From Pseudomonas benzenivorans (GTDB lineage: Bacteria; Pseudomonadota; Gammaproteobacteria; Pseudomonadales; Pseudomonadaceae), in the NCBI RefSeq assembly GCF_900100495.1, contig NZ_FNCT01000001.1, positions 248,001 through 312,000 of the forward strand: a DNA stretch of 64,000 nucleotides, read 5' to 3'. Under the pieces are notes generated by a model. It saw nothing but the letters and a program-made list of their open reading frames with translations, had not been told where the DNA came from and made no database searches. Position 1 is the first letter of the stretch, and each line of letters opens with the position of its first letter. The position numbers and the translations under genes were made by a program. Positions 26,560-35,460 of this stretch are shown in pieces.

Positions 26560-26673
26560 ATGACCGAGCATTCCGCACCCGATAGCCGCGACAGCGTCGT
26601 CGACGCCTGGGCGATTCTGATCCTAATTCTGCTGGCGGTAGCCACGGCGGTGTTCTGGGTTAGCCAGCAATAG
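26560..26673 (+). CDS. Small conserved single-pass membrane protein
   Basis: A 37-residue protein starting MTEHSAPDSRDSVVDAW, followed by one hydrophobic helix (about residues 17-34) ending at a TAG stop. AAAGGGG precedes the ATG. The polar N-terminal half and single helix resemble small peptides seen near cysI in Pseudomonas. The role is unknown. A strong intrinsic terminator follows within 50 bases, showing that it is a real transcript end. It is too short for usual ORF calling. Confidence 0.75.
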   Translation: MTEHSAPDSRDSVVDAWAILILILLAVATAVFWVSQQ

Positions 26674-26696
26674 CACTGGTCCAGGTAGGTAGAAAG

Positions 26697-26720
26697 AAGC
26701 CGGCGCGAGCCGGCTTTTTT
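26697..26720 (+). terminator. Intrinsic terminator of the small membrane gene
   Basis: Stem AAGCCGGC / GCCGGCTT with loop GCGA followed by a T-run to 26720. Confidence 0.92.
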
Positions 26721-26795
26721 ATGCGTGGGCGGATGGATGGCGGCAAGTTGCCATTGCTTGCGCCCTATACTGCGCGCGCTATTGGGGGAGTTCGC

Positions 26796-27908
26796 GTGAT
26801 CAGGTTAGGTATCCGTGTTGTCGTGGCCCTGTGCTTTTCCGCACTGGGCGTCTTTGTGCAGGCATCGCCTGCGGGCAAGGTCGGCTCAGCAGCGCATGCC
26901 GCCTCGGTGGTGTTTCTCAACCCCGGTTACTCCACAGAGCCGTTCTGGGTCGGTTACAGCGATTTCATGCAGGCTGCAGCCGATGATCTTGGTTTGCGGC
27001 TACGCGTCGTCTATGGCGAGCGCGACGCCCAGCACCTGCTGGACAATGCCCGGCAGGTGCTGGCAAGCCCGCAGCCGCCGGACTACCTGGTGTTCGTCAA
27101 TGAGATGTATACGGGGCCCGAGTTGCTGCGGTTGTTCGCCAATAGCCCGATCAAGCTGTTTTCCCTGCATAGCACCTTGACGCCCGAACAGCAGCGGATC
27201 GTCGGCGGTACCCGCGAGCAGTACCGCAACTGGATCGGCAGCCTGGTGCCGAATGACCAGGAGGCCGGCTATCTGATGGCCAAGGCGCTGATCGCCAAGT
27301 TGAGGGGGCAAGCCGGCGAGATGCTGGCCTTTTCCGGAGTGCGCCACACGCCGTCGGCGACCTTGCGTGAGGCGGGACTGAGGATGGCCCTGGCAGAGCA
27401 TCCGGAGGTCAAGTTGCAGCAGTTGGTGTACGGCGAATGGGCGCGGCAGCGCGCCTACGAGCAGGCACAGGCGCTGCTGCCACGCTATCCCGAGGTGCGC
27501 CTGGTCTGGTCGGCGAACGACGAGATGGCCTTTGGCGCCATGCGCGCGGCACAGGAGCTGGGCCGGGGGCCCGGCCAGGACCTGAGTTTTTCCGCGCTGA
27601 ATAACTCGCAAGAGGTTCTGCAGGCCCGCATGGCGGGCCAGTTATGCGTGTTGGTCGGCGGGCATTTCACCCTCGGCGGCTGGGCCATGGTGATGCTGCA
27701 TGACTACCACGCCGGCAAGGACTTCGCGGCGCGTGGCGGCAAGGATCGGGTCGATGCGCTGTTCACGCTGCTCGACGCCCGGCAGGCGGAGCGCTTGGCG
27801 AAGCGTCTGCGTGTGCCCGGCTATGGGCTCGACTTCCGTCGTTTCAGTGCGGCTTACCGACCGGCCATGAAGGACTACCGTTTCTCCATCGAGCCGCTGT
27901 TGCGGTGA
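26796..27908 (+). CDS. Orphan periplasmic sugar-type binding protein
   Basis: A 370-residue periplasmic binding protein of the sugar/LacI-like class (peripla_BP_4 fold): VVFLNPGYSTEPFW, VFVNEMYTGPELLRLF, VGGTREQYRNWIG. The signal peptide is IRLGIRVVVALCFSALGVF then QASPAG. I chose the GTG at 26796 because GGGGGAG is just before it and the signal peptide then follows directly. No permease or ATPase is adjacent, so it may be a sensory binding protein rather than a transporter component. It stops two bases before the convergent DUF2970 gene stop. Confidence 0.75.
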   Translation: MIRLGIRVVVALCFSALGVFVQASPAGKVGSAAHAASVVFLNPGYSTEPFWVGYSDFMQAAADDLGLRLRVVYGERDAQHLLDNARQVLASPQPPDYLVFVNEMYTGPELLRLFANSPIKLFSLHSTLTPEQQRIVGGTREQYRNWIGSLVPNDQEAGYLMAKALIAKLRGQAGEMLAFSGVRHTPSATLREAGLRMALAEHPEVKLQQLVYGEWARQRAYEQAQALLPRYPEVRLVWSANDEMAFGAMRAAQELGRGPGQDLSFSALNNSQEVLQARMAGQLCVLVGGHFTLGGWAMVMLHDYHAGKDFAARGGKDRVDALFTLLDARQAERLAKRLRVPGYGLDFRRFSAAYRPAMKDYRFSIEPLLR

Positions 27909-27909
27909 T

Positions 27910-28134
27910 TCAAACGCCGGCCAGGCGCAGGATCAGCTTTACCACGGCAAAAAGCAGCAGCACGAACACCAGGGTGAACAGTACGCCGAGGATGATGAAG
28001 TGGCTGGGTTTGCCGCGGGAGAAATCACGCCCACGCTTCTTGCCACTCTGCACGCCAAAGGCGGCGGCCAGCACGCTCTGCAGCATCTCCCACAGGGTCA
28101 GTGGCTTGTCGTCGTTGTCTTTCTTGTCGTCCAT
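27910..28134 (-). CDS. DUF2970 domain protein
   Basis: A 74-residue membrane protein: an N-terminal charged segment (MDDKKDNDDKPLTLWEMLQS), a small basic linker, and one C-terminal membrane helix (FIILGVLFTLVFVLLLFAVV). The layout matches DUF2970, of unknown function, common in Pseudomonas. AAGGAG lies six bases upstream of the ATG at 28134. Confidence 0.8.
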   Translation of the reverse strand: MDDKKDNDDKPLTLWEMLQSVLAAAFGVQSGKKRGRDFSRGKPSHFIILGVLFTLVFVLLLFAVVKLILRLAGV

Positions 28135-28163
28135 ACGCGTCTCCTTGGGCACAGCATAGGCGG

Positions 28164-29489
28164 TTACAGCTGGATCTGCGTCCAGCCGCGGCGCTGCCAC
28201 ATCACCGCGAATATCATCGACGCGAGCCCACGCTGGAGTATTTGCAGGCTCCAGATAGCCAGCAAACCATAGCCCAGTATCGGTCCGAGCAGATACGCCA
28301 GCGGCAGGAAGAACAGCCACTGGTTACCCAGGCTGACCAGCATCACCGTGCGGCTGGCACCGGCGCCGAGCAACGCCTGGGTGAGCACCAGGGCCGTGGC
28401 GTCCAGCACCATGCCCAGCCCGGTCAGGCGCAGCGGCCAACTGCCCAGCTCGATCAGCGCCGGATCGTTGACGAACAAGCGCAAGATGAGCTCCGGACAG
28501 AGCCAGAACGGGGTGCCGAGCAACGCCAGGCCGACAGCCGCGACCTTGACCACCTCCCAACCCCAGCGATGGGCCGCCTCGAAGTCCTTGATCCCCATGC
28601 TGTGGCTGACCAGGGTGGTGGCGGCCATGCCCAGGCCGATGGCCGGCAGGATCAGGAACAGCGCCAGGTTGATCAGCACATGGGCTGCCGCCAGTTCAGC
28701 CGTGCCGATCTGGCCGATGATCCAGAACAGCGTGGTAATCCCGGTGGCGAAGAAGAACTGTTGCAGCGAGTTGGGCAGCGACAGGCGCAGCAGGCTGCGT
28801 ACCTCGATTTCGCTCGGGCGGCGGCTGAGGAAGCCTTGCTGGCTGGCGTTGCGCCAGGTCTGCATGGCATAGATCAGCGAGCCGAGGTACAGCGCCAGGG
28901 TGGTGCCCAGCCCGGCGCCTGGCGCGCCCATCTCCGGCAAGCCGAACAGGCCATGGATCAGCGAAAAGCTGATCAGCACATTGGCCACATGCATGATCAC
29001 CAGGGTGCGCATATACACCCCGGAGCGATGGCTGCCGTTCCAGTAGCCGCGAAAGGCAAAGTTCAGCCCGACCGCGAAAATCGCCAGGACTCGCCATTCG
29101 AAGTAGTCGGTGCCGATACGCAGTACCTCGGGGTCGGCCGACAGCACGCGGATGATCGGCTGGGCGAACAGCCAGCAGCATAAGGTCAGCGGCAGGGCGA
29201 TGGCCAAGGCGATCAGTATTCCGGCATTCAGTGGTGCGGCCATCTCGTCCTGACGGCCCTCGCCCCGGCGCCGCGCGACCAGGGCTTGCACCCCGGCGCC
29301 GAGCCCCATGACCAGGGCGATGGCCATGAAGTTGGCGTAGCTGCCGATACCGACGCCGGCCAGGGCCTTCTCACCGAGATGGCCGACCATGGCCGCATCC
29401 ACCAGGTTGAGCAGGCTCTGGCTGAGCATGCCGCCGATGATGGGTAAGCCGAGGGTGAGGATATGCCGCAGGCGCTGGGGCTCGATCAT
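28164..29489 (-). CDS. MATE family multidrug/sodium antiporter
   Basis: A 441-residue protein with 12 membrane segments and the two MATE half-repeats, starting MIEPQRLRHILTLGLPIIGG. Motifs include LVDAAMVGHLG near the first segments and a matching second-half region. It exports cationic drugs in exchange for Na+ or H+. Inner membrane. The precise substrate is unknown. The start at 29489 is chosen because it begins the conserved first helix. Confidence 0.87.
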   Translation of the reverse strand: MIEPQRLRHILTLGLPIIGGMLSQSLLNLVDAAMVGHLGEKALAGVGIGSYANFMAIALVMGLGAGVQALVARRRGEGRQDEMAAPLNAGILIALAIALPLTLCCWLFAQPIIRVLSADPEVLRIGTDYFEWRVLAIFAVGLNFAFRGYWNGSHRSGVYMRTLVIMHVANVLISFSLIHGLFGLPEMGAPGAGLGTTLALYLGSLIYAMQTWRNASQQGFLSRRPSEIEVRSLLRLSLPNSLQQFFFATGITTLFWIIGQIGTAELAAAHVLINLALFLILPAIGLGMAATTLVSHSMGIKDFEAAHRWGWEVVKVAAVGLALLGTPFWLCPELILRLFVNDPALIELGSWPLRLTGLGMVLDATALVLTQALLGAGASRTVMLVSLGNQWLFFLPLAYLLGPILGYGLLAIWSLQILQRGLASMIFAVMWQRRGWTQIQL

Positions 29490-29584
29490 GCAGGGTTCGC
29501 TGTTGACGGATAGACCCGGCAGGCGCGAGCCACTGCCGGAGGGGCTGCATCTTAACCTGTCGGTTGGTGGCTGGGAGAGGCGGG

Positions 29585-30052
29585 CTACTCCAGCACCGGT
29601 TCGCAGCGGACCTCGGTCTTCACCGAATTGGCGATGAAACAGGCTTCGTGGGCCCGATGGTGCAGGGCATGCAACTGCTCGGCGTCCGGCTGGCGCTCGC
29701 CGCCGAAACAGACCCGCGGGCGCAAGAGTACCTCGGTCATGGCCAGGCGGCCCTCGGCATTCTTGGCCATCACGCCCAGCGCCTGGTCCTGGTAGTAGTC
29801 GACCTGGAAGCCCTGCTGGGCGGCCAGCGACAGGAACCACAGCATATGGCAGCTCGACAGCGAGGCGACGAAGGCCTCCTCGGGATCGACGGCGCTGGCG
29901 TCCGACCAGGGTAACGGCACTACCTGGGGCGAGGAGGAGGCCGGCACCTCCAGGCCACCGTCGAAGCGCCAGAGATGGGCGCGGCTGTAGCGGTTGTCGA
30001 GGAAACTCTGCTCGCCGCGTTGCCAGAGGATTTCGGCGCTGTGCTGGGCCAT
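29585..30052 (-). CDS. OsmC family peroxiredoxin-like protein
   Basis: A 155-residue OsmC/Ohr-fold protein. The two redox cysteines are in SLSSCHMLWFLSLAA and in RPRVCFGGER. The order and spacing match thiol-dependent peroxidases of the OsmC group. Probably protects against organic hydroperoxides. It lies between the MATE and RlmN-like genes on the same strand. Confidence 0.87.
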   Translation of the reverse strand: MAQHSAEILWQRGEQSFLDNRYSRAHLWRFDGGLEVPASSSPQVVPLPWSDASAVDPEEAFVASLSSCHMLWFLSLAAQQGFQVDYYQDQALGVMAKNAEGRLAMTEVLLRPRVCFGGERQPDAEQLHALHHRAHEACFIANSVKTEVRCEPVLE

Positions 30053-30114
30053 GGCGTGCTCCTTGCTGGTAGGGAGCGGGCAGTGTGCGCGAGCGCGCGG
30101 GGATTGTGTAGGCG

Positions 30115-31155
30115 TCAGCGCGGCGGGAGATGCAGGCGCCGGGTGTTGACCGGCTCGACCGCCCGCGCGCGCAGCTGGCCGCAGCCACCGTCGATGTCCT
30201 GCCCGGCGGAGTTGCGCACCTTGGTCAGTACGCCGCGGCTGTGCAAGTAGCGCACCATCTGCACGATGCGTTCGCCGTCGGGGCGCTGGTAGTCGTCGGC
30301 TTCCAGGCTGTTGTAGGGGATCAGGTTGAGCACCGCGAACTTGCCCTTGAACAGCCGCAGGATGCCGTCCATCTCGGCCTGGCTGTCGTTGATGCCCTTG
30401 AGCAGGGTCCACTGGTACTGGATCGGGTAATCGACGGCGCGGGCATAGGCCTCGCCCAGCTCCATCAGCTCCTCCGGGTCGATGCGCGGCGCGCGCGGCA
30501 GCAGGCGCTGGCGCAGTTCGGCGTCGGTGGTGTGCAGCGACAGCGCCAGCGCCGGCTTGATCCGCTGTTGGGGCAGACGCTCGAATACCCGGGGATCGCC
30601 GACCGTGGAGAACACCAGGTTCTTGTGACCGATGCCGCCTTCGCTGCCGAGCAGGTCGATGGCCACGAGCACGTTGTCGAGGTTGTGCGCCGGCTCGCCC
30701 ATGCCCATGAACACGACTTTCTTGACCTTGCGAAAGCGCCGGGCCAGGGCCACCTGGGCGACTATCTCGGCACTGCTCAGCTGGCGCAGCAGGCCGCTCT
30801 TGCCGGTCATGCAGAACAGGCAACCCACCGCGCAGCCAACCTGGCTGGAGACGCACAGGCCATCGCGCGGCAGCAGCACGCTTTCGACCATCTGCCCGTC
30901 GTGCAGCTCGACCAGCAGCCGCGCCGAACCGTCGGCGGCCGGATGCTCCGAGCGCAGGCGCACCAGGCCGTCGAGCGCCTCGCTCAGCGTGGGCAGGGCA
31001 TCGCGTACGGCGAGCGGCAGGAAGTTCTCGCTGCGCTGGTTGCGCGTGCCGGTGTCCAGCGGCTTGCCCTGCAGCCAGGCACGGGTGATCCGCCCGATGT
31101 GCTGGGGCTTGCCACCGAGGTCGGCGAGGCGTTGTTGGAAATCGTGAAGGCGCAT
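30115..31155 (-). CDS. Radical-SAM RNA methyltransferase, RlmN/Cfr family
   Basis: A 346-residue radical-SAM methylase. The [4Fe-4S] motif is C108-AVG-C112-LF-C115. A candidate mono-methylated cysteine is in the QDIDGGCGQ stretch, matching the RlmN C-terminal cysteine, and Cys101 (CVSSQVGC) fits the other functional site. These features predict C2-methylation of an adenosine in 23S rRNA or tRNA. In Pseudomonas a separate canonical rlmN usually exists elsewhere, so this looks like a paralogue, corresponding to PAO1 PA1839 as I recall; whether it acts at A2503, A37 or another site is open. Confidence 0.82.
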   Translation of the reverse strand: MRLHDFQQRLADLGGKPQHIGRITRAWLQGKPLDTGTRNQRSENFLPLAVRDALPTLSEALDGLVRLRSEHPAADGSARLLVELHDGQMVESVLLPRDGLCVSSQVGCAVGCLFCMTGKSGLLRQLSSAEIVAQVALARRFRKVKKVVFMGMGEPAHNLDNVLVAIDLLGSEGGIGHKNLVFSTVGDPRVFERLPQQRIKPALALSLHTTDAELRQRLLPRAPRIDPEELMELGEAYARAVDYPIQYQWTLLKGINDSQAEMDGILRLFKGKFAVLNLIPYNSLEADDYQRPDGERIVQMVRYLHSRGVLTKVRNSAGQDIDGGCGQLRARAVEPVNTRRLHLPPR

Positions 31156-31238
31156 GGGGCGCGGATGCTACCACGCGGGGCCTGGGCCGCGAAGGGTCGT
31201 CGCTGCGGCGGGCCCTGGGCCCGCCGGGCGACCGAGCG

Positions 31239-31847
31239 TTACTGCGCCTCCACCCGGATGGCGAGCGCCGTCGACAGGCGGATCACTACTTGGCGGCCGA
31301 GGTACTCGGGCTTGAGTTGCACGTCGGGCCGCACCGCGACCGTCTTGTGGCTGCCGTCGGCAAACTCCAGGGTGGCCGTGTGCTGGGCGGTGTCGAAGGC
31401 CTTGACCACTGCAGTCACTTCCAGAGTGTCGGCCAGCAGCATACCGGGCTTGGCTCCGGCCGGCGCTGTGGCGAGCAGGCCGGCCGCGCCATGCTGGGTC
31501 GCCTCACCCGGTTCACCCAGGAACACCAGTTGCTCCAGGGCAATGGTCGCGTAGACCTTGTCGCCGACCTTCAGCTGGGGGAAGTTGATCATCTCCGGGC
31601 CTGCCTGCACCGCGCGGCGATGGCCGGCCTCATCCTCGAGGGTGAAGCTGCGCTTGTCGTAGTCGATGGCAGTGACGACCGCGCTGATCTTCTCGACCAC
31701 GGTACTCACCCCGCCGGGTACGCCCTCCACGGTGATCTGGCTGGTGCTGACGTCGCCCTCCAGTGGTTCGTCCGGCGCCTGGCTGCTGCAGGCGGTCAAC
31801 AGGGTGGCACCGAGTGCCAACAGGCTCAGGCTCTTGAATGCGGGCAT
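31239..31847 (-). CDS. Lipoprotein of unknown function
   Basis: A 202-residue protein. MPAFKSLSLLALGATLLTAC is a lipoprotein signal peptide with lipobox LTAC at residues 17-20, so it should be anchored to the inner or outer membrane. The mature part is beta-rich with two related segments (SAVVTAIDYDKRSFTLEDEAG and TAVVKAFDTAQHTATLEFAD). The repetition suggests two OB-like or YXWGXW-like domains. AAGGAG precedes the start. No function is assigned. Confidence 0.72.
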   Translation of the reverse strand: MPAFKSLSLLALGATLLTACSSQAPDEPLEGDVSTSQITVEGVPGGVSTVVEKISAVVTAIDYDKRSFTLEDEAGHRRAVQAGPEMINFPQLKVGDKVYATIALEQLVFLGEPGEATQHGAAGLLATAPAGAKPGMLLADTLEVTAVVKAFDTAQHTATLEFADGSHKTVAVRPDVQLKPEYLGRQVVIRLSTALAIRVEAQ

Positions 31848-32124
31848 AGACTCACTCCTTTTGATGGATACGACCGGTGTTGCGGGGTTGTTCAATGGCT
31901 GCGCCACCGCGCGGGAGCAGGCGAATGACTCGGCGGCTCTGGTCGAGGTGGATTTCGTCCCCTGTGTAGGGCCAAAAGGGGCTCCGATCACCGGGTCAAG
32001 GTTGCGAGAGCTGGCCGAGCTGGCAGGCCGTCCGGCGGCTAGCTAAGGGTAGCTGGCAATGCGCCTGCCCGCCTGTGGGAGGCTGTGCTATGGTCGCGCC
32101 CGAAATACAGCTTGGGAACACGCG

Positions 32125-32427
32125 ATGAAATTCATACACCAACGTGAGCACCTGAACGAAGACGACATCGTCGTCATCGAATGCTCGCAGACCTGCAATA
32201 TCCGCCTGATGAACGACGCGAATTTTCGCAGCTTCAAGAATGGCGGCAGGCACACCTACCACGGCGGCGCTTTCGATACCTTCCCTGCGAAGATCAGCGT
32301 GCCGAGCAGCGGCTTCTGGAATATCACCATCGACACCGTGACCCGCAAGGCGATCAGCGTTACGCGCAAGCCGACGCTGAAACACTCGATCAAGATCATC
32401 CGCCGCTCTAATTCACGGTTGAGCTGA
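32125..32427 (+). CDS. DUF1883 domain protein
   Basis: A 100-residue protein beginning MKFIHQREHLNEDDIVVIEC. The pattern NIRLMNDANFRSFKNGG and the WNITIDT stretch fit DUF1883, a small beta-sheet domain found in bacterial stress or TIR-associated proteins. It has lower GC than the neighbours. It has no clear operon partner. The function is unknown. Confidence 0.72.
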   Translation: MKFIHQREHLNEDDIVVIECSQTCNIRLMNDANFRSFKNGGRHTYHGGAFDTFPAKISVPSSGFWNITIDTVTRKAISVTRKPTLKHSIKIIRRSNSRLS

Positions 32428-32520
32428 GGGATTTTCCCGCTGTCCGCCGTGGCGTGGCGCAGGCGCTACTGGGTCTGACCCCCGTCAGTCCGGGCTTAGC
32501 GAGCATCCGCGCAGCAACGG

Positions 32521-33465
32521 CTACTCGTTCGGTGCAACCTGCTGTTGACGAGAGGGCATGAGCGGGCTGAGCGGATAAGTCAGCAGAGCCAGGCTATCGT
32601 GCTCGCCGGGCTGCTCGGCGCTGGCCGGCACGCCCACAGCGCCAGGCTCGACGTGGCCAGCGCGGGGCAGGCGGAAAGTACCGAACAGCTGATCCCATAG
32701 CGGTAGCGCGGTGCCGAAATTCAGCGCTTCGTCGAGCTTGACGCTGTGGTGCCAGCGATGCAGCTCGGCGCTGCCGATCAGGTAGTTCAGCCAGCCCAGG
32801 GTGCCGCGGGTATTGGCGTGGGTGGCGAAGGACTGGGTCTGCGAAAACAGCGCCGCCAGGGCGATGGCTGTCGGCTCGAAGCCGAGCAGCCAGAGCGGCA
32901 GAATGTGCAGCGGCTTGCGCAGTACCAGGTCCAGTGGATGGGTGGTGAAGTTGTTGGTCACGTTCAACACGCTGGGGCGGTGATGCACGAAGTGCACGCG
33001 CCACAGCCAGCCGCCGCGATGCTCGAGGCGGTGCAGCCAGTAGTCGCCGAATTCGCCAAGCAGCGCCGCCGCCGGCACGGCAATCCACAGCGGCAGGCTC
33101 GCGGCGGGGCCATCCGCTTGCGCGTTCAGCAGCATCACCAGGACGCGGATCAGTACATCGACCAGCGCATCGGCGGCAACCAGCGCGAGCATGAACAGCG
33201 CGTCGCGCTTGCGGTCGCGGCGTTGCGCTCGCCAATCCAGGCGGTGCGGCGAGCGCCATTCGCAAAGGGCAAACCAGGTCAGGGCCAGTAGCAAACCGCC
33301 CAGCAGCAGGACGAAGCTGCTCCAGCCGGCGAGCAGCGCCAGCGCCGCCCAACTGGCTACCAGCACCAGGGCACCGAGGTGCGCCCAGTTCAGGGCATTG
33401 CGTTGCGGGTTGTTGCCGGCGCGTAAGCGCGCCGAATGTTGCGGCCTGTACATGCGGGCTGTCAT
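32521..33465 (-). CDS. Sterol desaturase/fatty acid hydroxylase family membrane enzyme
   Basis: A 314-residue inner-membrane protein of the FA_hydroxylase family. The eight-histidine di-iron clusters are visible as HRLEHR, HFVHH and HRWHHS, in the expected order. Several membrane helices surround them. It probably hydroxylates or desaturates a lipid; substrate unknown. I tentatively use the ATG at 33465; 33453 is the alternative. It diverges from the Crp/Fnr regulator over 64 bases. Confidence 0.82.
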   Translation of the reverse strand: MTARMYRPQHSARLRAGNNPQRNALNWAHLGALVLVASWAALALLAGWSSFVLLLGGLLLALTWFALCEWRSPHRLDWRAQRRDRKRDALFMLALVAADALVDVLIRVLVMLLNAQADGPAASLPLWIAVPAAALLGEFGDYWLHRLEHRGGWLWRVHFVHHRPSVLNVTNNFTTHPLDLVLRKPLHILPLWLLGFEPTAIALAALFSQTQSFATHANTRGTLGWLNYLIGSAELHRWHHSVKLDEALNFGTALPLWDQLFGTFRLPRAGHVEPGAVGVPASAEQPGEHDSLALLTYPLSPLMPSRQQQVAPNE

Positions 33466-33529
33466 CCAGAACGAGGGGGTGCTAGCTTCACGCCTCCGTT
33501 CCTGTCTGCGCATTAACCTCGGTTTATCG

Positions 33530-34141
33530 ATGACCTCCGATTCTTTGTACGACTGCCTGGCCTGCGCACCGCAGCTGCCCGGCATGCTCGATCAGCATCC
33601 GCAGCTGGCCGAACTGTGGCAGGAGCTGCCGCGCCAGAGCTACGTCCCCAACCAGCAACTGCTGGCGCCGCGCCAACTCGTTGACCGCAGCTGGTTCATC
33701 GTCAGCGGGCTGGTGCGCGTGGTGCATCTGTCCGAGCAGGGGCTGGAACGCAATGCGGCGTTCCATGCCGAAGGTAGCTGGGTTGGCTGGGGCACGCCGC
33801 CCTATGCCACCCCCAGTCCGGTGGCGATCGTGGCGCTGGAGCCGACGGTCGCGCTGGAACTGCGCTATGACGTTTTGCGCCGCTGGCAAAGTGACCTGCC
33901 GGTGGTCCAGGAAATCCTCAGCGATGCCATTCGCGCGGTACTGGAGCGTAGCGCCCAGCGTGAAGCCGAACTCCTGCTGCTGGACGCCGGCGAGCGCTAC
34001 AAGCTGTTCCTGCAGCAGCGCGCAGCCCTGGTGCCGCGCATCCCGCTACATCATGTCGCCAGCTACCTGGGCATCACCAATGTGGCGCTGTCACGCATTC
34101 GCGCCCGCATGGGGCTGGTGCAGGCGCGGCGCAGCAAGTGA
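33530..34141 (+). CDS. Crp/Fnr family transcriptional regulator
   Basis: A 203-residue regulator with an N-terminal cyclic-nucleotide-binding-like beta-barrel (SWFIVSGLVRVVHLSEQGLE) and a C-terminal winged helix with VASYLGITNVALSRIRARMG as recognition helix. The cysteines for an Fnr iron-sulfur cluster (typical spacing near the N-terminus) are not present in full (only DCLACAPQL), so it is not a canonical ANR/FNR. It diverges from the sterol-desaturase gene and may control it. Confidence 0.85.
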   Translation: MTSDSLYDCLACAPQLPGMLDQHPQLAELWQELPRQSYVPNQQLLAPRQLVDRSWFIVSGLVRVVHLSEQGLERNAAFHAEGSWVGWGTPPYATPSPVAIVALEPTVALELRYDVLRRWQSDLPVVQEILSDAIRAVLERSAQREAELLLLDAGERYKLFLQQRAALVPRIPLHHVASYLGITNVALSRIRARMGLVQARRSK

Positions 34142-34231
34142 TGCTGCCGCGCGTCGGCGCGAGTCTGCGCTGGCGTATCGCCAGGCTACCCGCCGGCCAC
34201 GGCTGGGAGGGCGTGCGGCGTGACGAATCGC

Positions 34232-35008
34232 TCAGTCAAGGATGCCCTTGGCACGCAGCGCTTGCATGACCAGTTGCTGGCGCACAGGCAAGTCGGCCGT
34301 GCTCCGGGTATCCAGGTTGAGGGCGAACAACCACAGATCATCGGCGGTCTGCACATAGCCGACATACCAGCCGACCTGCGGAGTGCTGCCTGCGGCCCAG
34401 CCGGTTTTGCCGTACAGCCGATAGCTCGGCGTCTTCTCGGCCAGCATGATCGCCCGCAGTGTGTCATAGCCGCTGGTCTTGAACGGCAGCTGACGCTCAG
34501 CCACCCGTTTGAGAAACGCCACCTGCTGCTCTGCACTGATGGTCAGCGTGCCATCCAGCCAGAAGCGGACGCCATCAAACGGCTGGTGCAGCTGGCCAAA
34601 GCCTGCTTGGCGGATATAGGTCGGGTATTTTTCCGCGCCTACGCGCCGCGCCAATTGCTGATAACACCACACGCAACTGACCTTGAACGCATGTTCCAGT
34701 GTCTGGTCGCGATTCCATTCGGCGATTTCATACTGCGTGCCATCCCAGGTGAAAACCCCATCCTTGCCGGCAATTGCTCGTTCCTCCAGGGCAATCAGGG
34801 TGTTCAGCACCTTGAAGGTCGAGGCTGCGGTAAACGCCTGCCGTGCCCGCGTCTGGTTGTGCACGAAACGTCGGCCGGTCTTGGCCGATTCGATCAGCAG
34901 CGTGCCGTCGATTCCGCTTGCTTCAAACAACCGGGCGATGGCGGCGTCCTCGGCGTGGGCCAGGGCGGGGCAGCAGAGCAGGGCAATCGCCAACAGCAGT
35001 TTGGGCAT
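34232..35008 (-). CDS. Class D beta-lactamase, LCR-1-like
   Basis: A 258-residue secreted enzyme (signal peptide [19 protein letters not shown]). Catalytic features: S63-T-F-K66 (nucleophile and carbamylated Lys), S111-C-V113, the third box which in many class D enzymes is YGN but is FGQ here (137-139), KTG at 201-203 and WYVG at 214-217. The overall sequence strongly resembles the LCR-1/NPS-1 plasmid beta-lactamases I recall. Here it has no mobile elements directly alongside and is apparently chromosomal. Periplasmic. It should hydrolyse penicillins; spectrum is unknown. Confidence 0.88.
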   Translation of the reverse strand: MPKLLLAIALLCCPALAHAEDAAIARLFEASGIDGTLLIESAKTGRRFVHNQTRARQAFTAASTFKVLNTLIALEERAIAGKDGVFTWDGTQYEIAEWNRDQTLEHAFKVSCVWCYQQLARRVGAEKYPTYIRQAGFGQLHQPFDGVRFWLDGTLTISAEQQVAFLKRVAERQLPFKTSGYDTLRAIMLAEKTPSYRLYGKTGWAAGSTPQVGWYVGYVQTADDLWLFALNLDTRSTADLPVRQQLVMQALRAKGILD

Positions 35009-35177
35009 GGGAAGTCCGGGCTGGGGTAATGAGCGCGCGGGGAGGCTGGAAGTCAGAGGGGAGTGGATCGCCCTCGGCATTCTAGACATCCGCCGTGCTC
35101 TGGAAATAGGGCGTTTTCCACGCCAGGGGCGATAGTCGCCTAAGTGAGGCTATGCCAATGTTTGGGGTGAAAACAAC

Positions 35178-35201
35178 AAGGCCCGTCGATTGACGGGCCT
35201 T
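35178..35201. terminator. Intrinsic terminator flanking the metH remnant
   Basis: Perfect ten-base stem AAGGCCCGTC / GACGGGCCTT with loop GATT at the 3' side of the metH fragment. Such a hairpin would be expected after the original metH on the minus strand. Confidence 0.75.
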
Positions 35202-35219
35202 GTGCTAGAGCGAAGCAGC

Positions 35220-35460
35220 TCAGTCATCGTAACCCAGGTTCGGCGCCAGCCAGCGCTCGCTCAGCGCCAGTTCCTGGCCCTTGCGCGCGGTGTAGTTCTG
35301 CATCTGGTCCTTGTCGACGGCGAAGTGCTGCGCCTGCGGGGGGGCGAAGTACCAGCCGCTGACACCCTGCGGGTCGAGCAACTGGAACGGCGTGCCTTTC
35401 TCGGTGTGGTCCGGGCAGGCCGGGGAGCCGGGGGCGGGGCGGATGCCCTGGTAGGGCAGT
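35220..35460 (-). pseudogene. metH: Fragment of the metH 3' end
   Basis: The minus-strand reading gives a peptide ending [20 protein letters not shown], almost identical to the last residues of the intact MetH at 46399-50109 ([20 protein letters not shown]). Homology extends back through PACPDHTEK and GIRPAPG. Relative to MetH, about 23 residues between LLDP and VSGWYF, and three residues before DKDQ, are deleted in frame. Homology stops near 35450. It corresponds only to the last part of the activation domain, so it cannot be functional methionine synthase. Confidence 0.85.
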
